A stretch of 64,000 nucleotides of DNA, taken from NCBI RefSeq assembly GCF_030817015.1, contig NZ_JAUSYS010000001.1, positions 3,782,001 to 3,846,000 on the forward strand, in the 5' to 3' direction. Each line of letters starts with the position of its first letter. Within the stretch, counting starts at the first letter, position 1. The notes beneath the pieces are model-generated. The model worked only from the letters and a program-made list of their open reading frames with translations. It was not told the origin of the DNA and did no database searches. This DNA comes from Arthrobacter sp. V1I7. Lineage in GTDB: Bacteria > Actinomycetota > Actinomycetes > Actinomycetales > Micrococcaceae. The translations under genes and the position numbers were made by a program. Positions 43,900 through 53,114 of the stretch are shown one piece after another.

Positions 43900-46386
43900 T
43901 CAGACAAGAATGTCGAGGGTGGTTCGGGGGCGGTTCAGGGTTCTGGCAGTGCGCACGGCCGCTTCATCTGCCAGCGCATCCCAGCGGTGACCGCTGCGCT
44001 GCTCGTCGGGGGCGTTTCCGCCGCCCGGGTCGGCGCCGTTTCGGCTGCCACGACCGCCGTCCTGGGCGTCCCGACCTGCGCCGTCGCGGCCGGCACCGTC
44101 CTGGCTGGAGCCGCCGGGGCCGCTGCGGTCGGAAACGTCGAGGCTGGCGCCGAAGCCGGAATCAGCCAGTTCCTTCCGAAGCTCGGGCAGGATGCCCCTT
44201 ATTGCCTCGCGCCCCACCTCCCCCGGCGCAAACAGCTCAATCCGGACGCCCGCTGCATCGATCTGCGCCCGGACCGTCAGCGGACCGAGGTCCTCCGGTG
44301 TCACCTGCAGGGTCATGGTGTGCTGTCCGTCGGGGGCCCCGGCCAAGGTGAAGAGTGGCCTGGCCAGCTGCGGCTGCAGGGTTGGCGCGGGGTAGGCGGG
44401 ACTGGGCGGCTGCGGTGCGGCCGGGGTCGCCGAGGCCGAGAACTGTACGGGCGCCGACACCGGCTGCGTTGCGACGGTACCGGCAGCCGTCAGGGCGTCC
44501 GCGCTTGCCGCGGCGGGTATTGCGGCCGCGCGAGAAACCGGAGGCGTGCTGCCGGCAGGATCGACGGCGGGCGTCTGCGAAAGGTCGACGCCGGTCGTCT
44601 GCTGGTGGGCGACGCCGGGCACCGCTTCCGTTGTACCGGCGGGGACCGCCGGCGTTGCCGGCGTCGCTCCGGCTACCGTCGCTGCTGGCGGAGCAGAAGC
44701 GCGGACTGCCGGCAGTATCCCCGGCACGGCGGCTGTATTTATGGCGCCGGCCTGGGAGGCGGACGCCTGCTGCGTGACAGCGACAGGCTGAGCGGCAGCG
44801 GCCTGCTGCTGCCGGGTGACGGCGCCAGGGACTGCGGGCAGCGAGAAGGCAGCCGCTGCTTGGGGTTGAGTCTGGGCGGGAGCCGAACCATCGGCCGAGG
44901 TCGGCATCCCCAGGTGCGCGGCAACCTCGACGAAAGGAGCGCCCTTCGCAGCCGGGGTGGGTCCGCTGCCAGGAACCGTTGATTCGGGCGGGGCAGCGGG
45001 CTGCACGGCAGCGGATGCCGCAGGGGCCGGGGACGCCGCTGGCGCTGCGGGTTCCGCAGATGCGGTCGTGATCAACTCCGGGCTCGCGACCAGGACCCGC
45101 GGGGATCCGGCCCGCGCGGGCGTCGGCGGTACGGTCGAGGCCGTCGAGGCCACCCACACAGGAAGTTCGGACGTGGGCAGAGCGGGCGTGGCCAGCAGCC
45201 GCGTAGACGTGGGCTGCACGGTTGTCGACGTCGTCGGCGCCACGATCGAGGCCGGCGCTGCAGTCGATGCCACCGGCGTGGGCCGCACAGTTGTCGACAT
45301 TCTCGGCGCCACGGTCGAGGCCGGCGCTGCAGTCGATGCCACCGGCGTGGGCTGCAGAGTTGTCGACATTCTCGGCGCCACGGCCGAGGCCGGCGCTGCA
45401 ATCGACGCCACCGGCGTCGGCTGCACAGTTGTCGACATTCTCGGCGCCACGGCCGAGGCCGGCGCTGCAATCGACGCCACCGGCGTCGGCTGCACAGTTG
45501 TCGACATTCTCGGCGCCACGGTCGAGGCCGGCGCTGCAGTCGACTCCACCGGCGCGGGCTGCACCGTCGCGGCCACGCCTGACCGCTGCGTGGCGGCGGG
45601 CGTCGGGGCTGCACCATTATCTGCAGTCACGACGGCGAGCTGAACCGTTGACGACTGCGGCATCGGCGACGCTGCGGCCGAGGGCCGAACGGTGCCGGCG
45701 GCGGGCACGGTGTCGGTGCCGGCGGCGCCGGCCTGGGCCAGACGGGAATCCGGTCGGCCCGGCGCACCGGGCACGAACGTGGCGAGTCCGGCGACCGCCG
45801 GAACAGGAGCAGAGGCGTCGGCCGACGGCCTGACGGGGCTGCTTTGCTCCCCAGCTATCGGGACCGCGGGGGCAAGGGGCCGCGCATTCTGACCGGAACC
45901 GGTACCGGTACCGGTACCGGCAGACGGCGCGAAACGATTTGCGTCCGGTCCGAGGATCCGGGCCGGGGTCTCAACGGACGTCGCAGCGGCCGGAACCGCT
46001 GCAGCCGGAACCGCTGCGGATCCGGTGGCCATCGACGGGCCGGCACCATCTGCAACAGCCGGAAACGCCAGGGCAGGAACAAACTGGGCATGAATTAGCT
46101 GGCCAGGCGCAACCAGGCCCGGGACCGCCGCAGCATCGGAGGCGGCCGCGCCGGCGTCGGAAGCCCCTGCGGGAGCTCCTGCGGTGCGCTGCTGTTCCGG
46201 CGTCCCGGTCTCCGGGTCCGTGCTGGCGGCTGGGTTGAGGAAGTCGCTGAGAACGGTCGCGAAGGAGCCCGTCCCCGTGAATCCGGAGGCCTCCTGCTGG
46301 CCGCCGCGGCCCTGCGCTGACGCTGCCGGCGCTGCAGCAGCCGGGAGGAACGCCGGAGCAACGTCCGTCGACGCCATCCCGTTCAT
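43900..46386 (-). CDS. fliK: Hook-length control protein FliK, very long, with internal repeats
   Basis: An 828-residue protein, about twice the usual FliK. The C-terminal Flg_hook domain reads HTMTLQVTPEDLGPLTVRAQ then I-E-L-F-A and LPELRKELADSGF; this part triggers the FlhB export switch. The long Ala/Pro/Thr/Val-rich N-terminal region works as the molecular ruler in the family and here includes about five 23-residue repeats (69-bp DNA period). A Gly/Asp-rich tail follows the domain. Start overlaps the C40 peptidase stop (ATGA). Repeat number may set hook length. Confidence 0.93.
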   Translation of the reverse strand: MNGMASTDVAPAFLPAAAAPAASAQGRGGQQEASGFTGTGSFATVLSDFLNPAASTDPETGTPEQQRTAGAPAGASDAGAAASDAAAVPGLVAPGQLIHAQFVPALAFPAVADGAGPSMATGSAAVPAAAVPAAATSVETPARILGPDANRFAPSAGTGTGTGSGQNARPLAPAVPIAGEQSSPVRPSADASAPVPAVAGLATFVPGAPGRPDSRLAQAGAAGTDTVPAAGTVRPSAAASPMPQSSTVQLAVVTADNGAAPTPAATQRSGVAATVQPAPVESTAAPASTVAPRMSTTVQPTPVASIAAPASAVAPRMSTTVQPTPVASIAAPASAVAPRMSTTLQPTPVASTAAPASTVAPRMSTTVRPTPVASTAAPASIVAPTTSTTVQPTSTRLLATPALPTSELPVWVASTASTVPPTPARAGSPRVLVASPELITTASAEPAAPAASPAPAASAAVQPAAPPESTVPGSGPTPAAKGAPFVEVAAHLGMPTSADGSAPAQTQPQAAAAFSLPAVPGAVTRQQQAAAAQPVAVTQQASASQAGAINTAAVPGILPAVRASAPPAATVAGATPATPAVPAGTTEAVPGVAHQQTTGVDLSQTPAVDPAGSTPPVSRAAAIPAAASADALTAAGTVATQPVSAPVQFSASATPAAPQPPSPAYPAPTLQPQLARPLFTLAGAPDGQHTMTLQVTPEDLGPLTVRAQIDAAGVRIELFAPGEVGREAIRGILPELRKELADSGFGASLDVSDRSGPGGSSQDGAGRDGAGRDAQDGGRGSRNGADPGGGNAPDEQRSGHRWDALADEAAVRTARTLNRPRTTLDILV
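45218..45562 (-). repeat. 69-bp tandem repeat in fliK
   Basis: About five in-frame copies of a 69-bp unit, recognisable by TTGTCGACATTCTCGGCGCC at about 45291, 45360, 45429 and 45498 on the plus strand. They encode 23-residue blocks of the form TTVQPTPVASxAAPASxVAP. Adjacent central copies are nearly identical, implying recent duplication or gene conversion. Confidence 0.93.
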
Positions 46387-47063
46387 GCTGCGGCCCCTGC
46401 CGGAACGATGCGCCGGATGGATGTCAGGTTCGAGTGCTGCTCCCAGGCGTCCCGGATCTGGATGGTTTTTCCGGGCACCGGGGCGTCAATGGCCTTGCCG
46501 TTGCCGAGGTAGATGGAGATGTGGTCCCCGCCGAAGCTGACCAGCAGGTCTCCGGGCTTGGCCTCGGCCAGGGACGCGACCGGCGTTCCCTGCCGCATCT
46601 GGTCGCTCACCACCCGGGGGATCTCGATGCCCAGGTCCTTGAAGACGCGTTGGGTGAAGCCGGAGCAGTCCATGCCGGTGGCGGGGTTGGTGCCACCCCA
46701 GACGTAGGGAACGCCGATGTACTTCTTCGCCTTGGCGACGACGTCGGTCCCGGTGACGGCCCCGTCGGCGGTGCCGGCGACAGCGCCGGGAGCGGTCAGT
46801 CCCCTGAGGGCACCGACCGCCGTCGTGCCCCCCAGGCCCAGGCCGCTGGCCAGGGAGGAGACGTCGGTTCCGGCGGTTCCACCCAACGCGGCCGTGAGCG
46901 CCTGGGTAAAGGAAGCGGCGTCGCCGTTGCCCGTCGCAGTGGCAAGGGCGGACGCGGCGGCGGACTTCGCTGCTGCGGCGTTTGCCTCTGCGGCCGGGCG
47001 CGTCAGTTCCGCAATCATGGTCTGGATGCCCTGCATCCTGCCGATCGCCTCGGTCATGCTCAT
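46383..47063 (-). CDS. NlpC/P60 (C40) peptidase within the flagellar operon
   Basis: A 226-residue protein. Residues 105-226 form an NlpC/P60 domain: AKKYIGVPYVWGGTNPATGM, catalytic C133 in M-D-C-S-G-F, and H181 in G-D-H-I-S-I-Y-L-G. These enzymes usually cut gamma-D-Glu to diamino-acid bonds in stem peptides. There is no signal peptide; the first 30 residues (MTEAIGRMQGIQTMIAEL) resemble the helical start of a FliE- or rod-type export substrate, so it may leave through the flagellar gate. It sits between fliJ and fliK with 4-base overlaps. I infer a wall-opening role equivalent to FlgJ. Confidence 0.88.
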   Translation of the reverse strand: MSMTEAIGRMQGIQTMIAELTRPAAEANAAAAKSAAASALATATGNGDAASFTQALTAALGGTAGTDVSSLASGLGLGGTTAVGALRGLTAPGAVAGTADGAVTGTDVVAKAKKYIGVPYVWGGTNPATGMDCSGFTQRVFKDLGIEIPRVVSDQMRQGTPVASLAEAKPGDLLVSFGGDHISIYLGNGKAIDAPVPGKTIQIRDAWEQHSNLTSIRRIVPAGAAA

Positions 47064-47494
47064 TGCTTCACCTGCTGCTCATCGCGGTGCCACACTGTCG
47101 ATGCGATTTCGTCCAGCGTGGATTGTTCGACGCGGAGGTCCTCGGTGGCGACCTCGGCGTGGTGGCGGGCCTGCAGCTTTTCCAGGCCGACGGAACGGGT
47201 GCGCGCGGCGATGAACTCGCTACGCGCGTCGGTTTCCTCGGACTCCGCAATCCGACCGAGGCTTTGCAGGTCCGCGAGCATGCTGTGGGAGGAGGACCGC
47301 GCAGCCGCAATGGCGCGCAGCGAGGCGGAACTGGAGATGGGGTCGTCGGTGGCACCCAGGTCCCGGCGCGCCGCGGCTTCCCTGGCCCGGACGGAGCTGG
47401 AGCGCGAGCGGGCGCGGGCCAGCCCTGTGGCGGCCTGGTCCTGCTGGATCTGGCGGAGGCGCAGGAGCCCTGCCAGTGAGAATTGGCGGTTCAT
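47060..47494 (-). CDS. fliJ: Flagellar export protein FliJ
   Basis: A 144-residue, almost wholly helical coiled-coil protein with the FliJ start FSLAGLLRLRQIQQDQAATG. It couples the FliI ATPase ring to FlhA and recycles chaperones. The assignment rests on position (directly after fliI with a 4-base overlap), length and coiled-coil content more than on strong motifs. Confidence 0.88.
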   Translation of the reverse strand: MNRQFSLAGLLRLRQIQQDQAATGLARARSRSSSVRAREAAARRDLGATDDPISSSASLRAIAAARSSSHSMLADLQSLGRIAESEETDARSEFIAARTRSVGLEKLQARHHAEVATEDLRVEQSTLDEIASTVWHRDEQQVKQ

Positions 47495-48819
47495 GCTGCG
47501 GCTCCCAGGATCGAGGTGAGGTGATCGAGCCGCTGCCAGGACTCGGGATGGGCCGTGGATTCCTCCATCGGCTGCTGCAGGAATCTGCTCACGTCCTGCT
47601 CGTGGTTCAGGGCCGCGTCCACCAGGGGGTTGGTTCCTGTCTGGTAGGCGCCGACGTCGATCAGGTCCTGTGCCGCCTTGCGCGCGGCGAGGACCCTGCG
47701 CAGGGTCGCGGCGGCCTCGAGGTGGGGCCGGGAGTTGACCTTGGTGGCGACGCGGGAGACGGACCCGAGGACGTCCACGGACGGGAAGTGCCCGGTGACG
47801 GCGAGTTTGCGGTCCAGCACCACGTGCCCGTCCAGGATGGACCGGGCCGCGTCGGCGATCGGTTCGTTGTGGTCATCGCCGTCGACGAGCACCGTGTAGA
47901 TGCCGGTGACGGACCCGGTTTCGGCGGTTCCGGCGCGTTCCAGCAGCCGGGCCAGGATCGAGAAGGTCGACGGCGGGTAGCCGCGGGTGGCGGGCGGCTC
48001 GCCGGCGGACAGGCCGATCTCGCGCTGGGCCATGGCCACCCGGGTGAGGGAGTCCATCATCAGGACGACGTCCTGGCCCTCGTCGCGGAAGGATTCGGCG
48101 ATCCGGGTGGCGGTGAAGGCCGCGCGCATCCGCATCAGGGCGGGTTCGTCCGAGGTTGCCACAACGACGACGGAGCGGGCCAGGCCGGCTGGGCCCAGAT
48201 CGTCCTCGAGGAATTCCCGGACTTCACGGCCGCGCTCCCCCACGAGGGCGATCACGGAGACTTCGGCGTCGGTGCCGCGGGCGATCATCGAGAGCAGGGA
48301 GGACTTTCCGACGCCGGATCCGGCGAAGAGGCCCATGCGCTGGCCCTTGCCCAGCGTGGTCATCGTGTCCAGCACGCGGACGCCGGTCTGCAGCGGGGTC
48401 TCGATCCGGGCGCGCTTCATCGCATTCGGGGCTTCGTTGTCGATCGGCACACGGGGTCCGCTGTTGAGCGGGCCCTTACCGTCGATGGGCCGGCCGAGAC
48501 CGTCGAGAACCCGGCCGAAGAGGCCCGGCCCGGTGGGGACGAGGACGGTGCCGCCCTTGGCCCGGACGGGGTCGCCGGCGGCAACGCCGGCGAGCCGGCC
48601 CAGCGGCATGCAGCGCACCGCGCTGTCGAGGGCCGCGACCACCTCGGCGTCGAGGCCCGGGTTCTGCCCCACGGTCACAAGGTCGCCGAGCGCGCAGTCG
48701 AGTCCGGACACTTCAAGGCCCAGGCCCATCACGGAGGTGACGACGCCGACCCGCTGGGGGGCGGCGGCCCGAAGGGCTGCGGCGTAGTCGGCTCCCTTGG
48801 GGCGCCACCCGGCGATCAT
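47491..48819 (-). CDS. fliI: Flagellar export ATPase FliI
   Basis: A 442-residue ATPase related to the F1 beta chain. Walker A is AGSGVGKS at residues 166-173, and Walker B is D-V-V-L-M-M-D-S-L-T-R. The QREIGLSAGEPPATRGYPPS loop is a family hallmark. It strips chaperones from export substrates. It overlaps both fliH and fliJ by four bases. Confidence 0.97.
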   Translation of the reverse strand: MIAGWRPKGADYAAALRAAAPQRVGVVTSVMGLGLEVSGLDCALGDLVTVGQNPGLDAEVVAALDSAVRCMPLGRLAGVAAGDPVRAKGGTVLVPTGPGLFGRVLDGLGRPIDGKGPLNSGPRVPIDNEAPNAMKRARIETPLQTGVRVLDTMTTLGKGQRMGLFAGSGVGKSSLLSMIARGTDAEVSVIALVGERGREVREFLEDDLGPAGLARSVVVVATSDEPALMRMRAAFTATRIAESFRDEGQDVVLMMDSLTRVAMAQREIGLSAGEPPATRGYPPSTFSILARLLERAGTAETGSVTGIYTVLVDGDDHNEPIADAARSILDGHVVLDRKLAVTGHFPSVDVLGSVSRVATKVNSRPHLEAAATLRRVLAARKAAQDLIDVGAYQTGTNPLVDAALNHEQDVSRFLQQPMEESTAHPESWQRLDHLTSILGAAA

Positions 48820-49454
48820 GCCTGGTCTCCGGAAAATCCGTCGCCCAGAAGGGCGGCACGGGCACGGGTCAGGGCGCTGCCCAGGCTGGCATCGAACCAG
48901 CCCTGCTGGTACTCCACCTTGGCGTCGCCACGGTGGAGGGACTGGTCCGCGAGCAGCGGCAATCCGGCGGGCAGGTCCAGGCCTTCCTTGGCGAGGACCT
49001 CGATGTCGGCCGGGTTGAGCCGGATCGCCAGCACGGTGGCGGCGTCGTTCCCGGACAAGGCACGCTCCAGGGCGGCGCGGGCGGTGCGGGTGCCTTCGGC
49101 GAGTTCATAGCCCAGGATGGCCTCGGCGAGCTCCAGCGCGGTGCGGGCCAGGACTCCCTCGGCGTCCTGCAGGGCCTGGACATTGCGGTCGGCGAAGTCG
49201 GTCCGCGCCACGGCCAGGGCACGGACGGCACGGTCGAGGTCCTGCTGACCGGCGGCGAGTGAGGCAGCCTGCTCCGCGGCCATCCGGTCCCGCCAGCGGC
49301 GCTGTTCTTTTGCAGCCGCGCGGACGCCGGCCGCGTAACCGGCGGCATGGCCCTCGGTGTAGCCGGCTTGTTCGCTGGCGGGCCCGCTGGAGCGAAGCGA
49401 GGGGAAGACAATCCGTGCCGGGACGGTGCCGGCCGCGGGCCCGTCAGTAAACAT
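48816..49454 (-). CDS. fliH: Flagellar export stator protein FliH
   Basis: About 212 residues from the ATG at 49454, which overlaps the fliG stop by 11 bases. An EQAGYTEGHAAGYAAGVRAA stretch gives the GxxxG-type repeats typical of FliH, followed by a long helix and a C-terminal domain (AEAILGYELAEGTRTARAAL to the VEYQQGWFDASLG strand) like F-type ATPase delta/b subunits. It holds FliI at the C-ring. The frame is open 34 codons further upstream, but only inside fliG. Confidence 0.92.
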   Translation of the reverse strand: MFTDGPAAGTVPARIVFPSLRSSGPASEQAGYTEGHAAGYAAGVRAAAKEQRRWRDRMAAEQAASLAAGQQDLDRAVRALAVARTDFADRNVQALQDAEGVLARTALELAEAILGYELAEGTRTARAALERALSGNDAATVLAIRLNPADIEVLAKEGLDLPAGLPLLADQSLHRGDAKVEYQQGWFDASLGSALTRARAALLGDGFSGDQA

Positions 49455-50460
49455 AGTCTTCTTCGTCCCCGCGCTGGATGGTGATGGAACCTTCCGCGTC
49501 GAGTTCGCGCATGGCCCGGACCACGGCTGCGCGGGCTTCTTCGATCTGGGAGGCACGCAGCGGACCCAGGGCGGCGATCTCGGATTCGAGGATTTCCAGG
49601 TTGCGGCCGGAGACGTTGGTGGTGATGGTTTCCAGGACCGGCTCGGAAGCGCCCTTCATGGCGACGGCCAGCACGGACGCGTCGAGGCCACGGAGCACCA
49701 GCTGGACGTCCTTGCGCTCGAGCTTCACGATGTCGTCGAACGTCACCATCTGGGCGCGGATCTCCACGGCGAGTTCCGGATCCAGCAGGTCCAGGCCGTC
49801 GAGCACGGAGCGTTCCGTGCCGGCGTCGGTCCGGTTGATGATCTCCAACAACGGCTGGATACCGCCCACCACCTTGGAGGCCTGCTGCGACACGGCGGCG
49901 CCGCCGCGAAGCTTGAGGGTGTCCGCCACGATCCCGATCGCTTCGGGTGCGCCGGAACCCATCGTCGCGATACTCAGTGCGACGTCGGCCCGCAGCGAGC
50001 CGGGCAGCCCGGACATCACGGCGGAGGCTTTGCGGGGGCTGAGGTGGGCCAGGACCAGCGCGATCGTCTGCGGCAGTTCGCCGTCGATCAGCGCCAGAAC
50101 CTGCACCGGCTCCAGGTCTTCGAGGAATTCGAAGGACTTCCCGGCCATGTTGACGGTCAGCCGGTTGATCAGCCCGGCAGCCTTTTCGGACCCGAAGGAG
50201 GCCTCGAGCAGGCCTTCGGCGAGCTCACGGCCGCCCCGCGCCTGCCGGGGGCTGGACAGCGCGGCGTGGTGGAAGTCCTTCATGATCTGCTCGGCCACGT
50301 CCGGGTCGACCTTCCGGAGCCGGACGATCTCGGCGGCAATGTCTTCCGCCTCGGAATCGGTGAGCTGGGCCATGACCTTGGCGGCGTTGTCCGGGCTCAT
50401 CTGCATGAGCACGACGGCGGCACGTTGGGTGCCGGTAAGGGTGACTTCGGCTAGTTTCAT
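49444..50460 (-). CDS. fliG: Flagellar motor switch protein FliG
   Basis: A 338-residue C-ring protein. The N-terminal domain that binds FliF begins LTGTQRAAVVLMQMSPDNAA, the middle domain holds the EHPQ-equivalent surface, and the C-terminal torque helix reads MVTFDDIVKLERKDVQLVLR with alternating charges for MotA contact. Length is normal. The start overlaps the fliF stop by four bases. Confidence 0.97.
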   Translation of the reverse strand: MKLAEVTLTGTQRAAVVLMQMSPDNAAKVMAQLTDSEAEDIAAEIVRLRKVDPDVAEQIMKDFHHAALSSPRQARGGRELAEGLLEASFGSEKAAGLINRLTVNMAGKSFEFLEDLEPVQVLALIDGELPQTIALVLAHLSPRKASAVMSGLPGSLRADVALSIATMGSGAPEAIGIVADTLKLRGGAAVSQQASKVVGGIQPLLEIINRTDAGTERSVLDGLDLLDPELAVEIRAQMVTFDDIVKLERKDVQLVLRGLDASVLAVAMKGASEPVLETITTNVSGRNLEILESEIAALGPLRASQIEEARAAVVRAMRELDAEGSITIQRGDEEDYVY

Positions 50461-52067
50461 ACCGGCTGCCTGTCATCCATGAGGCTGCGCAGGTAGTCGG
50501 CCGCCTTCTCCGGGTTGGCGGCAACCATGCTGTCGATCTCGACGCGGCGGCGCTCGGCCTCGAGCTGTTCGGGCGGCGGCCCCGGCAGCGGGGGCAGGGC
50601 GGTGAGCGGAATGGCCGACGTCGCGGGTGCCGGCGGCAGCGCCGTGACAACCGGCATCACCGGCAGGAGGTCCAGGTCCAGCCGTTCGCCGAGGTCCACC
50701 GGTTCGCGCTTCTGGCGGCGGCGGAGCACGATCGCGATGACCAGCGCCAGGATCAGCAGCCCCAGCAGGACGCTGCCGGCGGTAACAAGCGTCCCGAAAA
50801 ACTCCGCCTGCTTCTGCGCTTCGGCTTCGGCTTTGGCGGCCTCGAGGGACGCGGCGGCCTGGTCGGCGGCGGCGGTGCTGAAGGGGACGACCTCCACCGT
50901 GACCACGTCGCCCCGTTCGGCGTCGATGCCCGCGGCGGCGGTAACCAGTGCGGTCAGGGAGGCCAGGTTCAGCCCGCCGGCGGCGGCCTGGTTGACGGCC
51001 ACGGAAATCGTCTGGCGCCTGACGGCGCCCGGCGGAATAACACGGTCCTCGGTGACCTTGTTGACGGCGTTGTTCCTGGTGGCGGTGGCGGATTCGAAGG
51101 TGCCGTCTCCGGTGGCGCCGCCGGGAACCGCGATGTTGTCCGGGCCGAGGACCCCCGCGGCTCCTCCCCCGGTTCCGGTGTAGTTCTCGGTTTTGGAGGA
51201 CTCGCTGAGTGGAAGGGCGCCTTCGGCGTTGGAGAAGGTTTCGCTCTTCTGCTGGGCCGATTCGCCGGTAACGTCCGCGGCCACGGCCACGGTGGAGTTT
51301 CCGGGACCGACCACGCGGTCCAGGACAGCCTTGACGGCGTCGGAGGTCCGCTGCTGGAAGTCCGTTGCCTGCTTGGCGGAGGATCCGGCGGCCCCGCCGC
51401 CGACCGCGGAGAGGACGTTCCCTGCCGAGTCGACGACGGAAACGTTCGTGGGCTTGAGGTTTTCGATGGCGGCGGAGGTCAGGTGCACGATGGCCTGGAC
51501 CTTGTCGCCGGAAAGCGTGGAGCCTGGCGTGGTTTCCACGAACACCGAGGCGGTGGTGTCAGGAGTCGTCGACACGAAGACGGTCCTTTCCGGGATGGCC
51601 AGGCGGACGGCCGCGGTGTTCACGCCGTCCATGGCCGAGATGGTGCTGGCGAGCTCGCCTTCGAGGGCGCGCTTGTAAGTGACTGACTGCTGGAACTCGG
51701 AGGACGTGACGCCCATTTTGTCCAGCAGCGAATAGCCGGTGGCGGCCGCGGTGGGGAGGCCGGCGGCGGCGGCCTTGAGGCGTTCGTCGTAGACCTTCTC
51801 CTGGGGCACGAGGATGGTGGAGCCGCCGTCGCTCAGTTCGTACGGCACGTTGTCGTTGCGCAGCAGCTCCACGATGCCGTTGGCGTCGGTGTCCTTGAGG
51901 CCGGAGAACAGCGGGGTCAGGGCGGGCTTGGTCAGCCACGCTGAAAGGGCGATGATGCCGACCACCAGCAGGGCGGCGCCGATCACGGCGATAGTCCGCT
52001 GGCCGGCGGTGAATCCTTTGAGGCCCGCGCCGAAGCGCTGGAAAAAGCCGGTAATCTGCGGAGGCAT
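50457..52067 (-). CDS. fliF: Flagellar MS-ring protein FliF
   Basis: A 536-residue membrane ring protein with helices at about residues 24-44 and 428-450. The YscJ-like part contains FSGLKDTDANGIVELLRNDN then VPYELSDGGSTILVPQEKVY. The ring-building motif with L-A-S-T-I-S-A-M-D-G-V and V-R-L-A-I-P is also clear. The cytosolic tail that binds FliG is Pro-rich then E-K-A-A-D-Y-L-R-S-L-M. The start shares a base with the fliE stop. Confidence 0.97.
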   Translation of the reverse strand: MPPQITGFFQRFGAGLKGFTAGQRTIAVIGAALLVVGIIALSAWLTKPALTPLFSGLKDTDANGIVELLRNDNVPYELSDGGSTILVPQEKVYDERLKAAAAGLPTAAATGYSLLDKMGVTSSEFQQSVTYKRALEGELASTISAMDGVNTAAVRLAIPERTVFVSTTPDTTASVFVETTPGSTLSGDKVQAIVHLTSAAIENLKPTNVSVVDSAGNVLSAVGGGAAGSSAKQATDFQQRTSDAVKAVLDRVVGPGNSTVAVAADVTGESAQQKSETFSNAEGALPLSESSKTENYTGTGGGAAGVLGPDNIAVPGGATGDGTFESATATRNNAVNKVTEDRVIPPGAVRRQTISVAVNQAAAGGLNLASLTALVTAAAGIDAERGDVVTVEVVPFSTAAADQAAASLEAAKAEAEAQKQAEFFGTLVTAGSVLLGLLILALVIAIVLRRRQKREPVDLGERLDLDLLPVMPVVTALPPAPATSAIPLTALPPLPGPPPEQLEAERRRVEIDSMVAANPEKAADYLRSLMDDRQPV

Positions 52068-52354
52068 CAGGCCTGCATCCTCATGATCTCGTTGAACGCG
52101 TCAACACCCTTGTTGCGCACGGTTGCCATGAGCTCAAGGGTGATCTGGGCGCGGCTGGATGCCAGGGTCGCGTTGTGGATGTCGTTCAGGTCGCCGGTGA
52201 CCGCCGAGACGGCCAGCTCTTTCGACGTCGACTGCAGCTGCTGGAGGTTGTCCACGGCGCCGGTGAGGGTGCTCGCGAAGCCGGACCCGTCAGTGCCGGC
52301 GACGAAATTCGAGGGAAGCACGCCCTGGACGGGAGCGATCGGGGAAACAGGCAT
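52067..52354 (-). CDS. fliE: Flagellar hook-basal body protein FliE
   Basis: A 95-residue export substrate that joins the MS ring and rod. The C-terminal A-V-T-G-D-L-N-D-I-H-N-A-T-L-A-S-S-R-A then ELMATVRNKGVDAFNEIMRM is diagnostic. The first 30 residues are variable. One-base junctions on both sides mark tight coupling. Confidence 0.96.
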   Translation of the reverse strand: MPVSPIAPVQGVLPSNFVAGTDGSGFASTLTGAVDNLQQLQSTSKELAVSAVTGDLNDIHNATLASSRAQITLELMATVRNKGVDAFNEIMRMQA

Positions 52355-52746
52355 CAGGATCTTCCAATCTCAAGGGCGGCCAGATACGTCTCGCGGGCGC
52401 GGTCCACGACCTGCGCGTTGGCCTGGTAGCCGCGCTGGGCGATGATGAGCGCGCCCATCTGCTCGGCCATGTCGATTTCCGGGTACTTCACGTTCCCGTC
52501 GGCGTCCGCCAGCGGGTGGTCCGGCTGGTAGACGATCCGGCCCTCGGCGTCGCCGAGCTGGGTGCTCTTGACGTAGACGCCGGTGCCGTCGGAGCCTTCG
52601 GCGGCTTCCACGTAGCGGGCCTGGAACGCGTCGCCGCTGGTGGCCGAGGCGTTGTTCATGTTGGCAAGGTTGTCCGAGACGGCGTCGAGCCATTTGCGGT
52701 GGACGGTCAGGGCCGAACCGGCGATGCCGATTGCGTCGAAGGTCAT
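52354..52746 (-). CDS. flgC: Flagellar rod protein FlgC
   Basis: A 130-residue proximal-rod protein. IAGSALTVHRKWLDAVSDNL then A-N-M-N-N gives the rod/hook N-terminal signature, the middle contains YQPDHPLADADGNVKYPEID, and EQMGALIIAQRGYQANAQVV the C-terminal helix. Start shares a base with the flgB stop. Confidence 0.97.
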   Translation of the reverse strand: MTFDAIGIAGSALTVHRKWLDAVSDNLANMNNASATSGDAFQARYVEAAEGSDGTGVYVKSTQLGDAEGRIVYQPDHPLADADGNVKYPEIDMAEQMGALIIAQRGYQANAQVVDRARETYLAALEIGRS

Positions 52747-53087
52747 CAGCTGGTCCTCATGGCGGCACGCAGGGAATTGAACTCGCCGCCGGCGGCGCGG
52801 GCCGCGAACTGGAAGCGCAGCACGGTGTCGATGTTGGACAGGGTTTCCGTGTCCAGGTTGACGTTGTTGCCGTTCAGCCCGGTCGGTTCGAGGGACGCCG
52901 AGGTGGTGGCTGCGGCGTGGCCGTCGCCGGACTTCACGGAGGCTGCGAGGGCTGCCTCGAAACTGACGCGCTTCGCCTGGTAATTCGGCGTGTTGACGTT
53001 CGCGATGTTGTTCGCGATGGTGCGCTGGCGCAGCGCAAGGCCGTCCATGGCGCTAGCCAAGGCGGCGGAAGTCACGGATTCGAGCAC
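52746..53087 (-). CDS. flgB: Flagellar rod protein FlgB
   Basis: A 113-residue proximal-rod protein. SAMDGLALRQRTIANNIANV then N-T-P-N-Y-Q-A-K-R-V-S-F-E is the family signature. The GTG at 53087 is preceded by AGGCAGGA. It is the first gene of the long leftward basal-body operon. Upstream lie a consensus sigma-28 promoter and two small hairpins with ACGGATC loops, so both transcriptional and CsrA control are likely. Confidence 0.96.
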   Translation of the reverse strand: MLESVTSAALASAMDGLALRQRTIANNIANVNTPNYQAKRVSFEAALAASVKSGDGHAAATTSASLEPTGLNGNNVNLDTETLSNIDTVLRFQFAARAAGGEFNSLRAAMRTS

Positions 53088-53114
53088 AGAGTCCTGCCTG
53101 GGATGGAAAGAAAT

